Shown one piece after another: positions 8,848 to 17,180 of a stretch of 64,000 bases of DNA. The DNA comes from Rhizobium sp. WYCCWR10014. Lineage in GTDB: Bacteria; Pseudomonadota; Alphaproteobacteria; Rhizobiales; Rhizobiaceae. The notes under the pieces were generated by a model. It saw nothing but the letters and a program-made list of their open reading frames with translations. It had not been told where the DNA came from and did no database searches. The stretch is from positions 1 to 64,000 of the forward strand of contig NZ_LXFU01000042.1 in the NCBI RefSeq assembly GCF_001657485.1. Direction: 5' to 3'. Position 1 is the first letter of the stretch. Every line of letters begins with the position of its first letter. The position numbers were made by a program, and so were the translations under genes.

Positions 8848-8926
8848 TCCCTCGGCCCGCGCAATATGAAGACTGCCCGCTCGCAGACTTCAATGAGAAT
8901 GGGAACGTAAAACAGGAGTAAGAACA

Positions 8927-9778
8927 ATGAAAAATTTGTGGAGGGCGCTCTGCGCCGCTGCGATGATCGGGGTCAGCATCCTTCCTGCTCGCGCGGAAGA
9001 AAAGATGATCACCATGGGTACGATGTCCTGGGAGGACCTGACGCCCATCACCGGTATCACCAAGAAGGTTCTCGAAGACGCCGGCTATACGGTCAAGGTG
9101 ACCGAGTTCTCCGAGTGGGGCATCGCCTATGCCGCTCTCGCCAAGGGTGACATCCAGGTTCTCAGCTCGCAGACGGACTATGTTGCGCAGGACTACTGGG
9201 ACAAGAACAAGAACCGCCTCGAAAAGATTTCGCCCGTTTCGCACGGCCTCTATCAGGGCGTTGCGGTTCCCAAATATGTCCCGATCGACTCGCTGGAACA
9301 GCTCAATGAAAACGCCGACAAGTTCAGCGGCAAGATCATCGGTATCGAACCGGGTTCCGGCCTGATGCGCGATACCTCGAACGCAGTCAAGGACTACGGC
9401 CTCAAGCTCCAGCTCGTCGAAGGCAGCACCGCCGCGATGACGGCGGCGCTGAAGTCCGCCTATGATCGCAAGGAGTGGATTGCGGTGACGATCTGGGAGC
9501 CGTCCTGGATGGTTCAGAAGTACGAGGTCAAGTACCTCAAGGACCCGAAGGGCGTATTCCCGCCGCCGCAGAGCTACTACTGGATCGGCCACAAGGGCTT
9601 CTCTGAAGAGAACCCGCATGCGCGTGAAGTAATGGCCAGCGTTTACGTACCGATCGCCGACATCACCGCCATCAACGGCGCGGTCAATGAAGGCAAGACC
9701 ATGGACCAGGCCGTGCAGGATTGGATCGGCGCGCATGCCGACCTGATCAAGCGCTGGGAAAACATCAAGAAGAACTAA
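8927..9778 (+). CDS. Glycine-betaine-type ABC transporter substrate-binding protein (OpuAC/ProX family)
   Basis: The protein has 283 residues with a clear signal peptide; cleavage is likely after LPARA around residue 23. It is an OpuAC-type binding protein. Trp/Tyr-rich segments (MSWEDLTPI, DYVAQDYWDK, TIWEPSWMVQKYEVKYL, YYWIGHKGF) can form the aromatic cage for a quaternary ammonium or sulfonium head group. ATG 8927 follows AACAGGAGTAAG. It begins the importer operon SBP-ATPase-permease-permease; a hairpin right after the stop should raise SBP levels over the other subunits. Confidence 0.93.
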   Translation: MKNLWRALCAAAMIGVSILPARAEEKMITMGTMSWEDLTPITGITKKVLEDAGYTVKVTEFSEWGIAYAALAKGDIQVLSSQTDYVAQDYWDKNKNRLEKISPVSHGLYQGVAVPKYVPIDSLEQLNENADKFSGKIIGIEPGSGLMRDTSNAVKDYGLKLQLVEGSTAAMTAALKSAYDRKEWIAVTIWEPSWMVQKYEVKYLKDPKGVFPPPQSYYWIGHKGFSEENPHAREVMASVYVPIADITAINGAVNEGKTMDQAVQDWIGAHADLIKRWENIKKN

Positions 9779-9785
9779 ACGCGTC

Positions 9786-9813
9786 GTGGCCGTCCGATCC
9801 GTCGGGCGGCCAC
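9786..9813 (+). terminator. Intraoperonic hairpin after the binding-protein gene
   Basis: GTGGCCGTCCGA and TCGGGCGGCCAC pair at 11 of 12 positions with the tetraloop TCCG. It lies 7 bp after the stop of the binding-protein gene and before the ATPase gene, so it is more likely an attenuator or 3' mRNA stabiliser than an operon end. Confidence 0.65.
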
Positions 9814-9863
9814 CCTGAAACCTAATGAAGAAGCCAGCGCCGAATGGCTCAAAGGGGATCGCT

Positions 9864-10970
9864 ATGAAAACCATAAATGCCGATATCAATGATGTCCTGA
9901 TCGACTGCCAATCCCTTTGGAAAGTCTTCGGTGACAAGTCCGCCGCGGCAATGAAGTCGATCAAGGAGCGCGGCCTCGGCAAAAAGGAGGTGTTGAAGGA
10001 GTTCAACTGCGTCGTCGGCGTGTCCGACGCGAGCATTGAGGTCCGGCGCGGCGAAATCTTCTGCATCATGGGATTGTCGGGAAGCGGAAAATCGACGCTC
10101 ATCCGCCTTCTCAACAAGCTGATCACGCCGAGCTCTGGGAAAGTCCTCGTCAAGGGACGCGACCTCGCCGCCCTGTCGCCGGTCGATCTCCGGCAGATGC
10201 GCGCTAGGAACATCGGCATGGTGTTTCAGAGCGTCGCTCTGTTGCCGCATCGCACAGTCCTGGAAAATGCAGCCTTCGGCCTCGAGGTTCAGGGAATTGC
10301 CAAGCCGGAGCGAAACAAGACCGCCGTTGCAGCGCTCGAGAAGGTCGGCCTCGCCGACTGGGTGAATCGATATCCGAACGAGCTTTCCGGCGGCATGCAG
10401 CAACGCGTCGGGCTCGCCCGCGCACTCGCTTCCGACCCCGAGATCATTCTGATGGACGAGCCGTTCAGCGCGCTCGATCCACTCATCCGGCGTCAGCTTC
10501 AGGACGAATTCCGGCAACTGACGAAAGCCTTGGGCAAGTCCGCGGTCTTCATCACCCATGATCTCGACGAGGCGATCCGGATCGGCGACCGCATTGCGAT
10601 CATGAAGGACGGCGTCATCATCCAGACCGGCACGGCCGAGGAGATCATCCTCAACCCGGCGGATGCCTATGTCGCCGAATTCGTCGCCGGCATATCCCGC
10701 CTCCATCTGATCAAGGCGCATTCCGTCATGCGCAGCGTCGCCGAATTCCATGAGAGCGCGCCGAATTCCGACATCGCGTCGCTGGCGCGCACGACGCCGG
10801 ATGCCGACATCGACGAACTCATCACATTGACGATGCAGTCGGAGCGAGATGCCATCGCCGTCGTCGACAATGATCAGATCGTCGGCGTGGTCACGCCCCG
10901 CAGCCTCCTGATGGGCGTCAAGGGGACGTCCACCCACGATCTCACGGCGGCGTCCCACAACTGGAGCTGA
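9864..10970 (+). CDS. Glycine-betaine-type ABC transporter ATP-binding protein (ProV/OpuAA family)
   Basis: The protein has 368 residues: an ABC domain followed by a C-terminal CBS-like regulatory region. Walker A is GLSGSGKST, the Q-loop is in VFQSVALLPHRTV, the signature is LSGGMQQRVGLARAL, Walker B is IILMDEPFSALD and the switch His is in FITHDLDEA. The CBS-like tail (about 280-355, with DAIAVVDNDQIVGVVTPRSL) is typical of osmoprotectant importers. ATG 9864 behind AAAGGGGATC is the likely start. The two permease genes follow directly. Confidence 0.95.
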   Translation: MKTINADINDVLIDCQSLWKVFGDKSAAAMKSIKERGLGKKEVLKEFNCVVGVSDASIEVRRGEIFCIMGLSGSGKSTLIRLLNKLITPSSGKVLVKGRDLAALSPVDLRQMRARNIGMVFQSVALLPHRTVLENAAFGLEVQGIAKPERNKTAVAALEKVGLADWVNRYPNELSGGMQQRVGLARALASDPEIILMDEPFSALDPLIRRQLQDEFRQLTKALGKSAVFITHDLDEAIRIGDRIAIMKDGVIIQTGTAEEIILNPADAYVAEFVAGISRLHLIKAHSVMRSVAEFHESAPNSDIASLARTTPDADIDELITLTMQSERDAIAVVDNDQIVGVVTPRSLLMGVKGTSTHDLTAASHNWS

Positions 10971-10975
10971 TTGAC

Positions 10976-11824
10976 ATGGATAGTTCAGGCTTCACCGATC
11001 TTTTTGATGAATGGACGGACGCCGCGCTCGAGTGGGTGAGCGACAACGGCGAATTCCTTTTCGATTCCATCAGACAGGTTCTCGAAGGGCTCTATGACGG
11101 GATCCTCTGGCTCCTGCAGTTTCCGCCTTTCTACCTGGTCGCGCTGATCGTGGCGCTCGTCGGCTGGCGACTGGTCAATATCTGGTTCGCCGTGCTCAGC
11201 GGCGCGGCACTGGCGCTTTGTTTTTCCATGGGGCTCTGGCCGGAGACGATGAGCACCCTGGCGCTGGTATTGACCGCGACCGCACTCGCCCTGGTGATCG
11301 GCATCCCGATCGGCATTGCCGCCGGCTTCTTCCCCGCCCTCGATCAATTCATGGAGCCCGGCCTGGATCTGATCCAGACACTTCCGCCATACATCTACCT
11401 GCTGCCGGCGATCGCCCTGCTCGGCTACGGCCCGGCGACGGCATTGATCGCGACCGTGATCGTCGCCGTGCCGCCGGCAATCCGCCTGACGTCTCTCGGT
11501 ATCCGGATGACGCCCAGGGAGTTCATCGAGCTTGGAGAGGCGCTGGGGATCAGACCGGCGCAGATGTTCTTCAAGATCCGCCTTCCCTTCGCGCTGCCAA
11601 GCATCATGGCAGGGATCAACCAGAGCCTGATGATGGCCTTCGGCATGGTCGTCATCGCAGGCATCGTCGGTTCCGGCGGGCTCGGCGAGACGATCTACGG
11701 CGCGATCAGAACGCTCGACATCGCGACATCTATCAATGGCGCGATCGCCATCGTGGTTCTGACCATGGTGCTTGACCGAATAACCCAGAGCGCGGCTCGC
11801 TTGGGAACAGGGAGGAAGTCATGA
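10976..11824 (+). CDS. Betaine-type ABC transporter permease (ProW family)
   Basis: This 282-residue inner-membrane protein has at least six hydrophobic segments, including FYLVALIVALVGW and LALVLTATALALVIG. The BPD_transp_1 coupling block EFIELGEALGIRPAQMFFKI contains the EAA-loop pattern that docks on the ATPase. It starts 5 bp after the ATPase stop and ends in an ATGA overlap with a second permease. Two distinct permeases suggest a heterodimeric membrane domain, unlike the single ProW of enteric ProU. Confidence 0.93.
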   Translation: MDSSGFTDLFDEWTDAALEWVSDNGEFLFDSIRQVLEGLYDGILWLLQFPPFYLVALIVALVGWRLVNIWFAVLSGAALALCFSMGLWPETMSTLALVLTATALALVIGIPIGIAAGFFPALDQFMEPGLDLIQTLPPYIYLLPAIALLGYGPATALIATVIVAVPPAIRLTSLGIRMTPREFIELGEALGIRPAQMFFKIRLPFALPSIMAGINQSLMMAFGMVVIAGIVGSGGLGETIYGAIRTLDIATSINGAIAIVVLTMVLDRITQSAARLGTGRKS

Positions 11825-12672
11825 ACCCGTCCATCCTGCAGTTTTCGCCCGGTGCTTTCCTGGCGCCGTCAGTCGATTGGCTCAACACCAACCTTCATCC
11901 GCTGTTTGCGGCGATCACCTATCTGATCGAAGCTGTTCTTTCCGGATTCGAAGCGGCCCTCCTCTTCGTGCCGCCCTATGGGCTTATCGCGATCGTCGTC
12001 ATCCTGGCATTCGTCGCCGTCGGTCCGCGCGCCGCGATCCTTGCGGGGCTTTGCCTGGGGTTTTGTCTCCTCATGGGGCTGTGGACGGCATCGATGCAGA
12101 CCCTCTCTCTGGTCACCGTCGCGGTCATGATCTCCGTGCTCATCGCCTTCCCGATCGGCGTCCTGTGCTCGCGCCACAAGACATTGGAGGCGATGGTTCG
12201 TCCGGTTCTCGACGTGATGCAGACCGTGCCGCCGTGGGTCTATCTCATTCCAGCAGTCATGATCTTCAGCCTTGGACGTGTGCCGGCAATCATCGCCACC
12301 ATCGTCTATGGCATTCCGCCGATGCTTCGCCTGACCACTTTGGCGTTCAACCAGGTGCCGAGAGAATTCGTGGAACTCGGCAGCGCCATCGGCGCGCCGC
12401 CTCGTTCGGTGCTTTGGAAGATCGAGATCCCCTTGGCCAGGCAGACACTCCTGGTCGGGCTCAACCAATGCATCCTTCTGTCGCTGGCGATGGTCGTATT
12501 GGCGGGTCTCGTCGGTGCCGGCGGTCTCGGCGCGGAAGTGACGCGCGGCCTGACGCGCATGGAGATGGGGCTTGGCCTGCGGGCGGGCCTGGCGATCGTC
12601 GCAGTCGCCCTTCTGCTCGACCGGCTGTCCCGCGGCCTGCTCGACCGTAACAGGCTGCCGAAGACAAGATGA
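11821..12672 (+). CDS. Second betaine-type ABC transporter permease (ProW family)
   Basis: This 283-residue protein has the same architecture as the preceding permease: N-terminal amphipathic part, then hydrophobic segments such as LIAIVVILAFVAVGP and VAVMISVLIAFPIGVL. The EAA-type loop is EFVELGSAIGAPPRSVLWKI. The two permeases align along their length and probably arose by duplication, forming a heterodimer with two different halves. It is followed after 16 bp by the proline-racemase-family gene, which places substrate processing in the transporter operon. Confidence 0.93.
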   Translation: MNPSILQFSPGAFLAPSVDWLNTNLHPLFAAITYLIEAVLSGFEAALLFVPPYGLIAIVVILAFVAVGPRAAILAGLCLGFCLLMGLWTASMQTLSLVTVAVMISVLIAFPIGVLCSRHKTLEAMVRPVLDVMQTVPPWVYLIPAVMIFSLGRVPAIIATIVYGIPPMLRLTTLAFNQVPREFVELGSAIGAPPRSVLWKIEIPLARQTLLVGLNQCILLSLAMVVLAGLVGAGGLGAEVTRGLTRMEMGLGLRAGLAIVAVALLLDRLSRGLLDRNRLPKTR

Positions 12673-12688
12673 GCAAGGACACCAAAAG

Positions 12689-13687
12689 ATGAGAAACAGC
12701 TTCTTCTGCATCGACGCGCATACGTCAGGAAATCCCGTGCGCCTTGTCGCCGGAGGCGGACCGCTGCTTCCGCATGCGCCGATCAGTGAGCGTCGGGAGA
12801 TTTTTGTCCGGGATCACGACTGGGTGCGCAAGGCGCTGATGTTCGAGCCAAGGGGGCATGACATCATGTCGGGGGCGATCATCTATCCAGCCTACCGGGA
12901 GGATTGCGATTTTGCCGTTCTTTTCATCGAAGTGAGCGGCTGCCTGCCGATGTGCGGCGCCGGCACCATCGGCGTCGTGACCGCCGCGATCGAGGAGGGG
13001 CTCGTCAAGCCGCGGGTGCCGGGAAGGGTTGCCATCGAGACGCCTGCGGGAAGGGTCGATGTCACCTATGAGGAAAAGGGCGGATATGTCGAATCCGTTC
13101 GTCTCCACAATGTTGCAAGCTATCTGCACGAGGCGGATGTCGAGGTCGATGTGCCGGGAATGGGCCGCCTGCGCGTCGATATATCCTATGGCGGCAACTA
13201 TTATGCGGTCATCGAACCGCAAGAAAACTGGAGTGGGCTCGACGGCATGACCGCATCGGATATCGTCGGCTGCAGCCAGAAGCTCAGGTCAGCGCTTGCC
13301 GAAATTTGCGATCCCGTTCATCCCGACGATCCGAGAATTCGCGGCGTGCATCACGCCATCTGGTGTGACCGCCCCGTGAACGACACCTCGGATGGGCGTT
13401 GCGCGGTCTTCTATGGCGAGAAGGCCATCGATCGCTCGCCGGGCGGCACTGGCACTTCCGCCCGCATGGCCCAGCTCTATGGGAAGGAACGGCTTACCGT
13501 CGGGTCGAGATACCGGCATGAAAGCCTCATCGGAACCGTCTTCGAGGGCCGGGTCGAAGCCAAGGCACGCATTGGGCCCTATAGCGGTATTCTTCCCAGC
13601 ATCGGAGGCTGGGCACGCGTCATCGGACACAACACCATTTTCGTTGACGATCGGGATCCGCTGGCGCATGGCTTTCAGATCCGATGA
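12689..13687 (+). CDS. Proline-racemase-superfamily enzyme lacking the second catalytic Cys
   Basis: The protein has 332 residues and starts at ATG 12689 behind AAGGAC. Family landmarks are DAHTSGNPVRLV at the N-terminus, EPRGHDIMSGAI and the first active-site block PMCGAGTIG (Cys89; most relatives have CGHG, here CGAG). The second block, normally SPCGTGTSA, reads SPGGTGTSA (Gly252). Proline racemases and 4-hydroxyproline epimerases use a base at each position; trans-3-hydroxyproline dehydratases keep Cys plus Thr. Cys plus Gly suggests one-base chemistry such as dehydration, or a substrate that supplies different contacts. Position after a betaine importer and near HypD/HypO/HypH-like families suggests a proline- or hydroxyproline-derived substrate. 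Confidence 0.88.
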   Translation: MRNSFFCIDAHTSGNPVRLVAGGGPLLPHAPISERREIFVRDHDWVRKALMFEPRGHDIMSGAIIYPAYREDCDFAVLFIEVSGCLPMCGAGTIGVVTAAIEEGLVKPRVPGRVAIETPAGRVDVTYEEKGGYVESVRLHNVASYLHEADVEVDVPGMGRLRVDISYGGNYYAVIEPQENWSGLDGMTASDIVGCSQKLRSALAEICDPVHPDDPRIRGVHHAIWCDRPVNDTSDGRCAVFYGEKAIDRSPGGTGTSARMAQLYGKERLTVGSRYRHESLIGTVFEGRVEAKARIGPYSGILPSIGGWARVIGHNTIFVDDRDPLAHGFQIR

Positions 13688-13743
13688 GCGCGTTTGCGTC
13701 TGAAAAGACAGACGGCGCGGAAAGAGCCGGCAAGGAGATGACT

Positions 13744-14754
13744 ATGCGACCTGAGCAGCATCGACAGGCAGACGCCGACGCGAAGTCGGCTGGCCGGCTC
13801 AAGGTCGGCTTCGTTCTGGCGCGATCGTTCACGCTGTCCGCCTTTGCGCTCTTCGTGGACACGCTGCGGCTTGCCAGCGACGAGCAGGATCGTTCCGGGA
13901 GGGTCCTTGCTGACTGGCAGGTGATCGGCAGCACGAGGCACTTGATCACCGCGAGTTGCGGCGTCCAGGTTGCTCCGACATCCGATTTCGTCGATCCGTC
14001 GAGGTTCGACTACATCGTCGTCGTCGGCGGCCTTCTGACGGTGGAGAACCCTGTCGACCAGCAGACCATCGCTTTTCTCAAGCAGGCGGACGCCAAGAAG
14101 GTGCCGCTGATTGGCGTGTGCACGGGTTCGTTCATCCTTGCTGCGGCAGGTCTGATGAAGCGGCACGATTCCTGTGTGAGCTGGCTGCATTACAAGGAGT
14201 TTCGGGAGCGGTTTCCCGACCTTAGCGTTCGGTCCGACCGGCTCTTCAATCTCGATCGCCAGCGCGGATCGTGCGCCGGCGGCAGCAGTTCCGCCGACAT
14301 GGCGGCGTTGCTGGTCAGGAAATATATCAGCCGCGACGCCGAACGAAATGCGCTGGAGGTCCTTCAGATCGAAAAGGCCCGGACTTCAGCGGACATACAG
14401 CCCCGGCGTCCGCTCTACGACAACTATGACGACGCCCGCGTCAAGGCGGCGATGATTACGATGGAACAGTTCGTCGATGGCAGCATGTCTATACAGAAGC
14501 TTGCCGCCACGGTTGGCCTGTCAAGGCGGCAACTGGAGAGGATCTTCATCGACAAGACGGGAATGTCTCCTGCCAAGGCCTATAATCGTGTTCGCATGGA
14601 GCGGGCGAAATCGATCCTGGCCCAGTCGAAGGCGCCACTGATCGAGATCGCGCTGGATGTCGGCTTTGAAAATGCCTCGCAGTTCACGCGAACCTTCAAA
14701 CGCACATTCGGGCAGACCCCCTCACAGCATCGTGCCGCTTCGAGAACGCATTGA
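13744..14754 (+). CDS. GlxA-type AraC-family transcriptional regulator
   Basis: The 336 residues hold an N-terminal DJ-1/PfpI (class I amidotransferase-like) domain at about 20-200, with the elbow Cys in GVCTGSFILAAAG, and a C-terminal AraC HTH pair at about 245-330 (KLAATVGLSRRQLERIF, IALDVGFENASQFTRTFKR). Regulators of this build (GbdR, CdhR, ArgR in pseudomonads) activate betaine, carnitine and arginine genes. An in-frame ATG at 13684 overlaps the previous stop, but ATG 13744 has AAGGAG at the right distance. It ends 6 bp from the convergent DddP-family gene and is a good candidate activator of the Rieske/DddP genes. Confidence 0.9.
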   Translation: MRPEQHRQADADAKSAGRLKVGFVLARSFTLSAFALFVDTLRLASDEQDRSGRVLADWQVIGSTRHLITASCGVQVAPTSDFVDPSRFDYIVVVGGLLTVENPVDQQTIAFLKQADAKKVPLIGVCTGSFILAAAGLMKRHDSCVSWLHYKEFRERFPDLSVRSDRLFNLDRQRGSCAGGSSSADMAALLVRKYISRDAERNALEVLQIEKARTSADIQPRRPLYDNYDDARVKAAMITMEQFVDGSMSIQKLAATVGLSRRQLERIFIDKTGMSPAKAYNRVRMERAKSILAQSKAPLIEIALDVGFENASQFTRTFKRTFGQTPSQHRAASRTH

Positions 14755-14760
14755 GCTTAT

Positions 14761-16041
14761 TCAGATATCCTCCCACGGAAAGGTGTCCAGCCGCTCCGCG
14801 CCCCTTGCCGTGATCAGAGCCTGGGTTTCAAGCTTGATGCTTTCAGATCCGGCTTCGGCTATCAGGCTCTCGACGTTGAGCACCATGCCCTCCTCGATGA
14901 GGCCGCTGAATTCAGGGTCGAAATCCGGATGCAGAAGGATCCCTGGCCATTCGTCCGCCATTCCGGTTCCGTGCAGAGCAAGGGTGTATCGATAAGGCTG
15001 GTATTTCTCCGGAATCCGCCACGACAGCGCGTTGAACTCTTCAAACGTCATGTCGGGCTTCAGGATGGCGAGGTTGTGCTCGATCTGATCCCTGGCGGCG
15101 GCGTAGAGTTGCTTCTGCTTGGCGTTCATCGCGACGTGCCCTGCTGTCCACGAGCGCGAGAGGTCGGCGCAATAGCCGTAGGGTCCGATCATATCGGTGT
15201 CGAAGGATATCATCTCCCCGCGTTTGACCACATAGTCCGAACATTCCTGATACCAGGGGTTCGTTCTGGGGCCTGCGGTCAGGAGCTTGGTCTCGAGCCA
15301 CTCGCCGCCACTACGTGCGTTTTCGAAGTGAAGCTCGGCCCAGATCTCTCTTTCGGTGCGGCCGGGCTCGGATGCCTCGTACATCCGCGCCATGCCTGCT
15401 TCGCAGACACGGATCGTCCATCTCATCAGCTCGATTTCGTCAGCGCTTTTGATGGATCGCGCCCGCTCGGCCAGCTCCTGACCGTCTAAGAGCATGAAGC
15501 CGCGTTCCCGCAATTCGAACGCGCCGGCGGGTTCGAGCTTGTCCACCGCCACGCGCTTGTTGCCGCCGTTGCTCTTTATGAGGTCCGCGACTTCCTCGGC
15601 CCAGGCTTTCAGCCGGGGTTCCATAAGGTTCCCGGCCGTGAAGAATATCCATGACTTCGCCGGCCGGATCTCGTCGATGCCGGGAAGCTCGTCATTGACA
15701 TGTTCGGCGCCTTCGAATTCGAAAAGCATGGCCGGACCATCGGCCAGGATCAGAGCGTAGCGCGAGGCGTTGTGCATCGTCCAGATGCTCATATTCGATG
15801 AATCGAAGGCATATCGGATGTTGACGGGATCGTAGAGGAGCAGGGCGCCGCAATCCCATTCGCGCATCTTCGTGCGCAGGCGCTCCAGACGATAGCGGCG
15901 AGCCAGATCGAGCGTCGTGGCCGGCAAAGGACTGATAAGAGGCCGATCCGCTCCCTCGGGATTGAGATATGCCTGCTTTCGCTCATCCTTGAAGACCGTC
16001 GGGCCGGTCAGCTCGGCGGAAACGCTTTCCTCTCGCAACAT
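14761..16041 (-). CDS. dddP: DddP-family protein (M24 peptidase fold; candidate DMSP lyase)
   Basis: The 426 residues have a creatinase/prolidase (M24) fold closest, by recalled sequence, to DddP, the iron-dependent DMSP lyase. The block GEWLETKLLTAGPRTNPW plus YQEC is nearly that of Roseovarius DddP. The expected metal ligands are all present: Asp281 and Asp283 (SFDTDMIGPYG), Asp293 (CADLSRSW), His357 (LHGTGMADEW), Glu391 and Glu405. Asp363 in the last His motif matches the catalytic base of DddP. DddP makes acrylate and dimethyl sulfide from DMSP. In this betaine-like cluster it may act on DMSP or on another onium compound; it shares its strand with the Rieske system, 47 bp downstream of the reductase gene. 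Confidence 0.82.
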   Translation of the reverse strand: MLREESVSAELTGPTVFKDERKQAYLNPEGADRPLISPLPATTLDLARRYRLERLRTKMREWDCGALLLYDPVNIRYAFDSSNMSIWTMHNASRYALILADGPAMLFEFEGAEHVNDELPGIDEIRPAKSWIFFTAGNLMEPRLKAWAEEVADLIKSNGGNKRVAVDKLEPAGAFELRERGFMLLDGQELAERARSIKSADEIELMRWTIRVCEAGMARMYEASEPGRTEREIWAELHFENARSGGEWLETKLLTAGPRTNPWYQECSDYVVKRGEMISFDTDMIGPYGYCADLSRSWTAGHVAMNAKQKQLYAAARDQIEHNLAILKPDMTFEEFNALSWRIPEKYQPYRYTLALHGTGMADEWPGILLHPDFDPEFSGLIEEGMVLNVESLIAEAGSESIKLETQALITARGAERLDTFPWEDI

Positions 16042-16088
16042 TTCAGTGAATCCCTGTTGTCGGTGAATGACGCGACGTTACCGGACGC

Positions 16089-17180
16089 TCAGCGCTCGAT
16101 GACGAGATCGCTAAGCGGCTTGGAGCAGCAGGGCAGGAAGAAGCCGGCGTCGATTTCCCTCTGACGAATTCCGCCATTGTGGTTCATGTCGACCGTACCT
16201 GACGTAAGCTTCGACTTGCAGGTGCCGCACACGCCATTCGCGCAGGACGATGGGATCCTGACGCCTGACTTCTTCGCGCATGAGAGCACGCTCTGGTCGC
16301 CGGCGACGTCGATGCTGCGGGCCTGTTTCGAGAAGGTGACCTGAAAGACCTTGGCAGCTGCCTCATGAACCGCGGGGATCTCGGGTTCGTCGATGACCGC
16401 GGCGTCGAAGCTTTCCTCCAGGTAGTTCGAGCCGGCGACACCGAGTTCGGCGGCAATGCCGCGCGCGGCGGCCATGAACGGGGCGGGGCCGCAGCACATC
16501 ACGGTTCGCTCGGCGATATCGGGAACCGCAAGCCGCATGTAGTCTTTCGAAATACGACCGGTCAGACCGGGCCAGGACGGCTCGCCGGCCACGGTCTCCG
16601 GGAGGAAATGCAGGCGAAGGCCTTTCAGCCTGCGGGCGATGCAGGCCAGTTCGTCGCGAAAGATCAGATCCTGCGGCGTCCGGCCGGCATGCATGAAGAC
16701 GACCTCGGCGGGTTCGCAACTGTCCGCGATCTCACGCAGGATGGACATGACGGGGGTAATGCCGGAACCGCCAGACAGCAGCAGAAGCTTCGGTTTCGAC
16801 GTCGCGGGCCTGACGAAGTGGCCGAGCGGGCCGTTCGCCTTGACGGTCGCCCCGGGGGCCAGGGTGTCATGAAGCCAGTTGGAGATCTTTCCGCCGGGAA
16901 CGCGCTTCACCGTCACGGAGAAGGCGTTCGTCCGATGCGGCGAGGAGGAGATGCTGTAGCACCTGTTTTCAGCGTCTCCATTGTGTTCCAGGTCGAACAG
17001 GAAGTACTGCCCCGCCTTGAATGCGAACCGTTTGCCCTGATGGGAGGCGAAGGTGAACGTCTTGACGTCATGGGTTTCCTGCTGCACGTCAAGGCAGACG
17101 AGCGTGTCGTCTTCTTCAGGGTTCCAGACGTCGTCAAGGACGGCCCTGGCTGCGGGCGTCTGCGGGCTCCTAGTATCCAT
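16089..17180 (-). CDS. Rieske oxygenase reductase (FNR-type FAD/NAD domains with C-terminal 2Fe-2S ferredoxin)
   Basis: The protein has 363 residues from the ATG at 17180, which overlaps the oxygenase stop by 11 bp; the frame stays open upstream but that part is antisense-like sequence inside the oxygenase. The FAD block is RCYSISSSPHR, the NAD block LLSGGSGITPVMSILR, and the plant-type ferredoxin domain has SCANGVCGTCKSKL with a final Cys in FLPCCSKP. This three-domain order is that of GbcB/Stc4-like and vanillate demethylase-type reductases that feed electrons from NAD(P)H to Rieske oxygenases. It is the partner of the oxygenase directly upstream. Confidence 0.94.
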   Translation of the reverse strand: MDTRSPQTPAARAVLDDVWNPEEDDTLVCLDVQQETHDVKTFTFASHQGKRFAFKAGQYFLFDLEHNGDAENRCYSISSSPHRTNAFSVTVKRVPGGKISNWLHDTLAPGATVKANGPLGHFVRPATSKPKLLLLSGGSGITPVMSILREIADSCEPAEVVFMHAGRTPQDLIFRDELACIARRLKGLRLHFLPETVAGEPSWPGLTGRISKDYMRLAVPDIAERTVMCCGPAPFMAAARGIAAELGVAGSNYLEESFDAAVIDEPEIPAVHEAAAKVFQVTFSKQARSIDVAGDQSVLSCAKKSGVRIPSSCANGVCGTCKSKLTSGTVDMNHNGGIRQREIDAGFFLPCCSKPLSDLVIER

